Assembly: GCF_030864355.1 (NCBI RefSeq)
Contig: NC_083397.1
Span: 2,790,001 to 2,854,000 of the forward strand
DNA length: 64,000 nucleotides
Reading direction: 5' to 3'
Source of the DNA: Cutaneotrichosporon cavernicola
Lineage: Eukaryota; Basidiomycota; Tremellomycetes; Trichosporonales; Trichosporonaceae
Under the pieces are notes generated by a model. It was given only the letters and a program-made list of their open reading frames with translations, did no database searches and was not told the origin of the DNA. The position numbers and the translations under genes were made by a program. This document shows, piece by piece, positions 57,586 to 64,000 of the stretch (the first letter of the stretch is position 1; each line of letters begins with the position of its first letter).

Positions 57586-58926
57586 ATGCCCCTCCGCACT
57601 TCGGTCTCGGATACTTGGCCACGCTCTCAGCCGCCAAGCTATCATGTACAACCTCCTACCCCGGCGAGAGGTTCGCCGGCGCACACCCCCCGTCGCTCCG
57701 GCGTAGGTTCGCCAGCCCATACTCCCCGACACCGTCAAGTTTGGGAGGCGCCTGGCGTCTCTCATTCGCCTTCGGGCTCTGGCACGACTACCCCGCGCCA
57801 TGCGTACAAGATGAGCTCCAGCAGCAGCACTCATTCGCTGCGGCACAGCAGCTCGAACGGCTCACTGCGCGGTATGAGTAGATCTGGGTCACACACCTCG
57901 CTCGGCACCTCGCCATCGTACCTCCCCCGCTCGCGGTCTATGAACCAGCACCTCGTCTACTCGCACTATCCGTCTCCCGTCACAGAGATGATGGAAGTCG
58001 TCGATCCCATCCAGCACCGTCCTTCGCCACCGAGCTCGCACCTCGCCAGTTCCGGAAGTGCAGACGAGCCCGAGACCGAGTACGAGAGCGACGAGATGGC
58101 CGAGATGGAACACGGATTCGATCCGCCATGCCAGTTCTACGGATATCCTGCCAGCGAGACACTTTACGCAGCCAGTACTTGCGAGTGCTGTGTACCAGTG
58201 CACACCCATACCCACCATACGCCGGGCTATGGACTCGTCCTGGCTAACGAGCACTACCCCCACCCCCACCTCCACGAGACCTATTCCACGCCCCCTCGGA
58301 GCGGCATGCTGACGGGCTTCGCGCACAGACTGTTCTACGACTACATTGCCCCTCACCTCCCCGAGGACCTCCAGGCGATTATCGCCGACCCGCCCGACCT
58401 CCGCCGTCCCGACTCGCTCGTTCCCCTCCTCCGCGTCATTGCCCCGTACGCGCAGTACCTCATCTTCCTCCTCGCCCTCTATATCGTCTACGCCTTCGTA
58501 ACCGGAATGGTGAGCTACGCGGCCCGTTTCATCCGGTTCTGTTTCCGCATCGGTCCCGTGATTGCGATCATCGCGTGGATCATGGCCGCATCTGGACAGG
58601 GAGGCATTGAAGTCGTCTACGAAGCGCTCAAGTCTTATGCCGGCCTCACTCCAACCGACGGCGGGGCGGCTGGTCGTGCGCGCGCCCGCGGGGCGCGCCA
58701 GTACGGGCACGGCCAGTACCATGCCAATCCGCGCACCCGGACGCATCGGCGCAGGCAAGAACCGCAGCCCGATATCCTCTCGGCTATATTCGGGAACCCG
58801 GCAACGGGACAGGAGGGCGTCGCGAGTAACGTGCAGGACTATGTGCGGGCTGCTGTCGCCAAGGGATTGGGGCTTGAGTGGCTCGTGGGGAAGAAGGAGG
58901 AGGGGAAGAAGAGCAAGACTCGCTGA
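57586..58926 (+). CDS. Two-pass membrane protein, possibly Apq12-like
   Basis: An intronless 446-residue protein starting MPLRTSVSDTWPRSQPPSY. The first 230 residues are Ser/Pro/His-rich and disordered, with a GSPAHTPR repeat. Two hydrophobic segments follow close together (YAQYLIFLLALYIVYAFVTG and FRIGPVIAIIAWIMAA) with an amphipathic link, and then a basic tail. Apq12-family nuclear-envelope proteins have this paired short-segment arrangement (FRIGPVIAI pattern), so I suggest that family at moderate confidence. Apq12 affects nuclear pore assembly and membrane lipid state. It could instead be an unrelated ER membrane protein. Confidence 0.6.
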   Translation: MPLRTSVSDTWPRSQPPSYHVQPPTPARGSPAHTPRRSGVGSPAHTPRHRQVWEAPGVSHSPSGSGTTTPRHAYKMSSSSSTHSLRHSSSNGSLRGMSRSGSHTSLGTSPSYLPRSRSMNQHLVYSHYPSPVTEMMEVVDPIQHRPSPPSSHLASSGSADEPETEYESDEMAEMEHGFDPPCQFYGYPASETLYAASTCECCVPVHTHTHHTPGYGLVLANEHYPHPHLHETYSTPPRSGMLTGFAHRLFYDYIAPHLPEDLQAIIADPPDLRRPDSLVPLLRVIAPYAQYLIFLLALYIVYAFVTGMVSYAARFIRFCFRIGPVIAIIAWIMAASGQGGIEVVYEALKSYAGLTPTDGGAAGRARARGARQYGHGQYHANPRTRTHRRRQEPQPDILSAIFGNPATGQEGVASNVQDYVRAAVAKGLGLEWLVGKKEEGKKSKTR

Positions 58927-59348
58927 GGTTATACACGTGTCTGGGTAGAGTAATGATTACGAACTGAACGTGCGATCGTAGCGATAGACTTTAGATGTAT
59001 ATTGTATGTGTGTAGGCTTGGGAGAGTGGCGAGTGGGGCGTGGCGAGTGGCGAGTGGCTCTCCATTGTCTCTCCAATGTCTCTGCAGTGTCTTATCCTGG
59101 GAGAGGGAGGGAGGGAGTGGGGCAGTTGGATTACGCTGACGCAATGTTCTCGCTCGGTGGAGGTTGTGGCTGCATCATCGTCTCCTATCCTCCATCTCTC
59201 TTGACATTTCCATCCTCAACTCGGCGTCACTTCCATTGACCCCTACCCTCAACTTTTCAGGCTACGACTCGGCCCAGCTTGTCAGCTTGTCAGCAGCACG
59301 GCGTTAAACACCGGCCGCCTTCCTCACTGTTCCCATTCGTCTGCCACC
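58927..59348. other. Intergenic, 422 bp
   Basis: Contains a gagtggcgagtgg direct repeat (about 59024-59060). It otherwise looks like 3' UTR and upstream sequence. Confidence 0.4.
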
Positions 59349-60930
59349 ATGTCAACACCACCGGACCCACCCAAGCTGCCCGGCCTCGAGACTAACAGAA
59401 TCCCCAACCTCCCACCAGCATGCTACTAGTAAGTTGTGTAGGCTAACTTGGGCGCAACCTGGCGCCGCTTGAGGCTCTTTGCTCTAATCACGCCCTCTCA
59501 TCTCCGCCGCGCAGAGGAAAGTCGCGCCTCTCATCTCTGCCGCGCAGAGGAAAGCCGCTCCTCTCATCTCCGGGCTGCGGAGCGAGCTCTCCCTCACACA
59601 AGGCTCCGACCGCCGCTCACACCAGCATCCCCGACTTTATCACGCCTGAAGAAGAAGCATACCTCCTCCGCAAGGTCGGCGAGACGCCGCAGCCAAAGTG
59701 GAAGACTGTTGGGTCGGGGAGGCGGTTGTGTTATTGGGGTAAGTGGAAATTGCACCCATGTTCCCTGACATGCGCTGACACTAGGCGGGACGATGAGCAA
59801 GAACTCTGTGCTCCTCCCAGAGGCTATGCCGGAATGGCTCTCGTCATTGTGAGTCTTCTATCCTGGTTGTGCGGGCAAGTCGCCACAGACTTTGCCTACA
59901 GTTGGCGTCATTCGCCCCTCGGCAGTGGTTGCAGCCGCTCCCCACTGCCTGCAGCAGGAACTCGCACGTCCTTGCTCCTCTAACGGCCTATGAAGTACCT
60001 TGCTCAGCTGCTGACTCCAGCCCCGACATTGTCGAGCGCATCGACGCGTTCCTCGATTCCGCGGCTGACGCGGATACGGACAAGGGCAAGAGCAAAGAGC
60101 GCGTCTTGGGCATCAACCAGGTGCTCGTGAATGAGTATCACCCGGGGCAGGGGATCTCGGTGAGTTGAGCGCGGAAGTAGATTGCTTCGGGATGGCTGGG
60201 AGGATGGCAGGAACCTGCGCTTCGGTGCCGGCGATTGTCTATGCGTTGATGAGGCACCTCGACCGTATTCGTGGCGAGCAGCGAGTTGAGGGCTCTGGGT
60301 GTGATCGCTCCAGCGCAACATGTCTACGGCCCGCAGACGCGTGACCGCTCACCGGGCCGCACTAGTGCGCTTTCTGCAACTTGTTGATGTCGTTGCCGCG
60401 CTGACACCAAGCCCCACGAAGATGGCCCCGCGTTCCGCCCCCTAGTAGCGACGCTCTCACTCGGCTCGCCAACCATCCTCGACATCCACCACTACGTGTC
60501 ACCCACTACACCATCGCCACCGATGATCGCGACCGAGGGCGACGCGGGGAAGGCGATCGCTGCCGTTCCCTTGGGACACGTGCTGCTGATGCCGCGCTCG
60601 CTCTTCATCCTCACGGGCAGCCTGTACAGCTCGCATCTGCACGGCATCGCTTCACGAGAGCGCGATTCGTTCATTGCGCCGGTGCGGGAGAGTGAGGCTT
60701 CTGCAGCGGATTCCGCCGCAGAAGGAGATGCCCTCCCGCCCTCGACGGACAAGGCCAAGGCAGACGCGGACGTCGTCGCAAACGCGCATCTCCTGGGGCT
60801 CGACGCGCTGCCCCGCGACGCGTTCACGTACGAGCGGGGTACGCGTGTGAGCTTGACGTTCCGGCACGCGAACAGGGTGCTCAAGGGCGGCGCGTTCGGG
60901 CTGGCGGCCGGCGGCCTCCGGAGGGCGTAG
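59349..60930 (+). CDS. ALKBH6: ALKBH6-type AlkB dioxygenase
   Basis: A 2-oxoglutarate/Fe(II) dioxygenase of the AlkB superfamily, whose members remove alkyl groups from nucleic acids. Exons 59349-59428, 59626-59738, 59785-59848, 60021-60159 and 60412-60930 (304 residues). The start MSTPPDPPKLPGLETNR is followed by IPDFITPEEEAYLLRKV, YWGGTMSKNSVLLPEAMPEW and NQVLVNEYHPGQGIS. The last intron ends before PHEDGPAF, which carries the HxD metal pair. LVATLSLGSPTILDIH follows, and RVSLTFR supplies the Arg for 2-oxoglutarate. The order matches ALKBH6. An Ala/Asp-rich insertion sits between LYSSHLHGI and TRVSLTF. Substrate in fungi is unknown. Confidence 0.87.
59491..59577. repeat. 33-bp tandem repeat inside an ALKBH6 intron
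   Basis: The unit cctctcatctccgccgcgca, continued by gaggaaagtcgcg, occurs twice with a third partial copy, entirely inside the first intron (59429-59625). Confidence 0.8.
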
Positions 60931-61294
60931 GCGCGACTGAGGGGACTTGTCTGTCCGAGCAGTGCTGGTTTGCATGATGGAAGCTGTGTCAATCGGGTGC
61001 TTGTGCACGGATCATGTACGCCATACGCCAATGTACGGATTAGATGCCTCGAATGTAGCTGGTAAACCGAACAAGAAACCTGACGGCTGTGCTGGAATGC
61101 GGAACAACCTACGGCCGATCGAATCGCCACCAACGCCAAGACCTCGGATCCGTCCAAAGTCGGGTGATACCTCTCCGCCGAGTCGTAACCAGCGACTCGT
61201 GCGCTTGTCACTGATCACGATCGCTCAAGCTATCAAGTATAAGATGCGTGTCTCCCTGCCTGCACCAGAACCAGATCCGCATCCTACATCCACC
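60931..61294. other. Intergenic, 364 bp
   Basis: Upstream region of the NADAR gene. An in-frame ATG at 61244 could extend that protein by 17 residues. Confidence 0.4.
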
Positions 61295-62099
61295 ATGGCG
61301 ACATCCAACATGTCCTCGAACGCCAAGCCCAACACCAAGCCGACCTCGTCCAAGCCACGCAACGCCGACCCCAAATACCCCTTCTTCTTTTTCTACGGAC
61401 ACACGCCGTCGAATCCCACTGGCGCCCTCAGCCAATGGCACGCCACGTCGTTCGTCGAGGACGGCAGGACGTTCCAGACTGCCGAACACTACATGATGTA
61501 TCAGAAGGCCATGCTGTTCGATCCCGCTGCCGCGCAGGAAATCCTGGATGCCCCGGGTCCCAGGGAGGCCAAGGCGCTTGGAAGGGCGGTCAGGAATTTC
61601 GATCGGAGGGTATGTCTTGGAGGAGGAGAGGGAGGGGAGGAGAGAGGGAGGAGAGGAGAGGGAGGAGAGAGGAGAGGAGAGGAGAGGAGAGGGAGGGGAG
61701 AGGAAAGGAGAGAAGAACAGACGCTGATGCAAGCTCTGGGAAGCCATGTGCGACGCTATTGTGGAGAGGGGAAATTACCTCAAGTTTACGCAAAACCCTC
61801 ATGCGTGGGCGGTTTTGTGTCCCGAGAGAACGGGGGCCAAGGTGCTCGTAGAGGCGGCGCCGCGGGATGCGATTTGGGGCATTGGGATGGGATGGCAGAC
61901 TGCAAGGGGCCGCGAGGCGGAGTGGGGCCAGAACCGGTGGGTTGTCAAGATTGCCAAGACTGACGGCAGACTTGGCAAGGTGTTGACGCGCGTGCGGGAG
62001 CGTATTGTTGCTGAGCACAAGGCGGGGAAACACGCGCCTGCTCAAGCTCAAGCTGCCCGCTCATCTCGCTCACCCCGCTCGCAGCGTAAAGCCACGTGA
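61295..62099 (+). CDS. NADAR-domain protein
   Basis: Two exons (61295-61609, 61734-62099), 226 residues. The NADAR (YbiA-like) fold is recognisable from FFFYGHTPSNPTGALSQWH, VEDGRTFQTAEHYMMYQKA, AKALGRAVRNFD, then LWEAMCDAIVERGNYLKFTQ, and later WGIGM and NRWVVKI. Characterised NADAR proteins cleave N-glycosidic bonds in riboflavin intermediates or remove ADP-ribose from guanine in nucleic acid; which applies here is unknown. The intron is a nearly pure GGAGAG/GGAGAGA purine tract with acceptor atgcaag, an unusual one. The start is ATG 61295 or 61244. The gene is convergent with the following kinase gene, 76 bp apart. Confidence 0.87.
61622..61714. repeat. Purine (GGAGA) tract in NADAR intron
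   Basis: About 93 bases composed almost entirely of G and A in GGAGAG units, within the intron 61610-61733. Confidence 0.85.
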
Positions 62100-62175
62100 C
62101 CGTGGCCGTGACCAACAAGCAAACACGCACCATGCATATGTTACCCATACCTATCATGCCCACAGCACTCACACC

Positions 62176-63575
62176 TCACGCGAGCCACCGCCGCCATTCG
62201 GGGCCAATACACCCGTCGAGCTCGATACGTTCCTTCTCCACGCTGTCGGGCTTGAACCGCGCCCCCTCAAAGTCGATAAGCCGCAGTCCTCCCCCGTCAC
62301 CCAGCTCGCGCCGGATATGCCGCAGCTCCAGGTCGCCATGGACGACCCCCGCGCCGTGGACCTTGGTATAGAGCTGGGCGACGGCGCGGCGTTGTTGTGG
62401 AATCAGATCATCCCATGTTCCCTTGCCCCCGTCGTGCTTTCGGTGAATCGCCCGTCCCACACGCTCGAGGACGAGGGCATACAGCCGTCGCCCCTTGTCG
62501 TCTGCGCCGGAATAGACGCCATAATACCGCGGCACAGCAGTGCCCTGCAGCGAACGTAGAGGACCAGCGTACATCTCCGCCTCGAAGAGTGCTGCGCGCA
62601 TATTGGCTGCCGCTTCGGCCTCCTTGGTCGTTGGGCTGGTTGAGGAGGAAGAAGAGGAGCGCGCGCGCGCGCGGGGAAACTTGCCAATATCGGGAGAGAA
62701 GAGCTTGACCACGAGCTGAGGGAAGCTGGAGGTAGAGGTTGAGGTCGAGGTAGATGTATTGGTCCTGGGGGAGCGGAAGGCCGGCTCGTCGACGGATCTA
62801 CGTTCCATTGTCGGTTCGCCTGGGGCCGAGGGATCTTGGCCGAAACTGGACATTCCGCGCGGCTGGCCAGCGCTTGCGCCGTAGACTGTCCATGTACGCC
62901 CTGCCCCTAGAAGAGGACCGATACGCAGACGCGTTAGGGCTTCGGCGGCGGGGCATTGTTCAGGTGTGTGAAGGGCGCGCAGGAAGGGGATGCTGGCGAC
63001 GAGAGAGGTGAGTTCGGGATGGGCCGAGCCGTAACCCATCCTCAGGTTAGCCGGGAGGACGAGGGAGAGTTTGGGCCCAGGCTGGCGTCAGCGTTGCTTC
63101 GGGGGAAGGAAGGAAGGAGAGGGGGGGAAGGAGCCGAAGGTGTTGAGGGGAGAGGGGGAAAGGCTGGGGAGGAGGGACAGGGGTGGAGACCATCGCTTGA
63201 GAAAACAGTACCCACATCAGATGCGGCGCGGAGTCCTTCTAGACCCGCCTGTCCACCGGAACTCGAGCTCGACGACTCCGACCCAGACCCCGACCCGGAA
63301 TTGGAACTAGAACTCGAGCTCGAGCTTGATCCGCGGATATCGCTCGCTTCGCTCCCGTCCTCTGGCTCGAGCTGGCCACGGCGACTGGAGAGCGGCTCGA
63401 ACGGTGGTGGCGGGCGGTCGTCGCGGCCCATACTGTAGTTGTCGGGACTGCGGACGGCGGCTGAGGTGATACCAGCCCTCTGCGTTCTTCCGATGCGAGC
63501 GGTGGGCAGCGCAAGGGGGCGCAAGACGGGTCGTATTGCGTAGGCGCGAGAGAAAGCTGTTAGGATTTGGCGCAT
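62176..63575 (-). CDS. Kinase-fold protein with mitochondrial-type N-terminus
   Basis: Two exons (63575-63216, 63081-62176), 421 residues. The first 40 residues (MRQILTAFSRAYAIRPVLRP and so on) are Arg-rich and free of acidic residues, like a mitochondrial presequence. A Ser-rich acidic stretch follows. The intron (gtgggt to ctgacgccag) bridges a stop between the two frames. The C-terminal domain resembles a kinase fold: IGPLLGAGRTWTVY as a loop-like start, LVVKLFSPDI with the Lys, and HGAGVVHGDLELRHI as the catalytic loop (HGD, as in aminoglycoside/RIO-type kinases), then RLIDFEGARF. The family is uncertain and the substrate unknown. The Ser/Thr runs include TSTSTSTSTS. Confidence 0.65.
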
Positions 63576-63920
63576 GGTTGTACTGCCGTGCTGTGTGGGC
63601 AGATGTGAAGAGGGAGAGTGAAGAGGAAGTGAGAGAAGATGAGAAGCAAGGCGGTTAGGGAAGGGGGAAGGGGGAAGAGGGGTGGAGTGAGCTGGAGTGG
63701 AGGTGAGGGGTTCCGGTTAATTGCGCGGAATGTTGAGCCGGGTGGAAGTCTGACTCGACTGACTTCGGCAATATCCAGGGCTGAAGAGCAAACTAACAGT
63801 CACCAACTCCCTCACATCCACCCGAGTTTGATGCCCCCTAATTCATTGAATTCATTAGCCCCCGGCTCGCATCACGACTAGCCTCCTTGCAATCTGTGAC
63901 TAGGTGGCGATTTGACGTGC
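63576..63920. other. Intergenic, 345 bp
   Basis: The upstream region of the kinase-fold gene, A/G-rich near 63600-63700. I see nothing else. Confidence 0.4.
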
Positions 63921-63930
63921 AAAAGAATAT

Positions 63931-64000
63931 CTCACCACTGTGAGTCGAACACAGGACCTGCGGATGTGACTCTCGATCGAGAGGAAGTTGACCAATTACA
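63931..64000 (-). tRNA. Probable 3' half of a tRNA gene, cut by the window edge
   Basis: On the minus strand, CTGTG-TTCGACT-CACAG forms a perfect 5-bp T-arm with a 7-base loop matching the B box. AGGTC precedes it as a normal variable loop, and TGGTGAG plus A follows as a 3' acceptor strand. A TTTT run (63921-63924 on the plus strand as aaaa) then suits Pol III termination. Upstream sequence (TGTAATTGGTCAAC) looks D-arm-like. The anticodon stem cannot be closed within the window, so an intron is likely and the isotype cannot be given. Confidence 0.45.

Overview
The window is nuclear DNA from a GC-rich basidiomycete yeast, most likely a tremellomycete and possibly of the Trichosporonales. I infer this from dense intron-containing genes, recognisable fungal orthologues (VPS4, SPT20, DLT1, PAM16, POL4, GYP5, TAF9, ELP3), and many very short introns (about 28-40 nt, next to some of 100-380 nt). 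Most introns start GTGAGN or GTAAGN and end in a branch-like CTGAC/CTAAC only a few bases before the acceptor (for example ctgacatcag). The species cannot be named from sequence alone. Exon boundaries were assigned by hand from these splice signals plus frame and protein-family continuity.

Layout. 1-4.3 kb: 3' part of a large BEACH-WD40-FYVE-like trafficking protein. 4.9-16.4 kb: a run of seven paralogous genes plus one remnant (labelled A, H, B-G). Each encodes a Pro/Ser-rich disordered N-terminus followed by a very divergent RRM-like beta-alpha-beta domain. No named family matches and the copies differ greatly, so this is the best candidate for an undescribed system here. 16.5-44.5 kb: a housekeeping block, namely VPS4, SPT20, a VOC/glyoxalase-fold protein, DLT1, a small Cys protein, a disordered protein, PAM16, an X-family DNA polymerase, a Dal5-type MFS permease, an EIF1AD-like protein, a 2OG-Fe(II) oxygenase, a class A J-protein, a TBC Rab-GAP, TAF9 and ELP3. 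Several pairs are divergent with 0.3-0.5 kb shared promoters (PAM16/POL4, DnaJ/GYP5, TAF9/ELP3).

44.5-54.6 kb is gene-poor and accessory. It holds a decayed kinase-like pseudogene, two lineage-type protein kinases with an HLD catalytic loop, a 28-bp tandem repeat, and four copies of a roughly 80-bp dispersed repeat with inverted ends. 54.7-63.6 kb returns to ordinary genes: an aromatic amino-acid decarboxylase, an Apq12-like membrane protein, an ALKBH6-type dioxygenase, a NADAR-domain protein and a mitochondrial-looking kinase-fold protein. The right edge carries what looks like the 3' half of a tRNA gene.

The housekeeping genes work in separate processes: membrane traffic (BEACH, VPS4, GYP5), transcription and tRNA modification (SPT20, TAF9, ELP3), mitochondrial import (PAM16), and DNA/RNA repair or de-modification (POL4, ALKBH6, NADAR). 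There is no operon logic. The two accessory zones (5-16 kb and 45-54 kb) are where copy-number change, decay and repeats concentrate.
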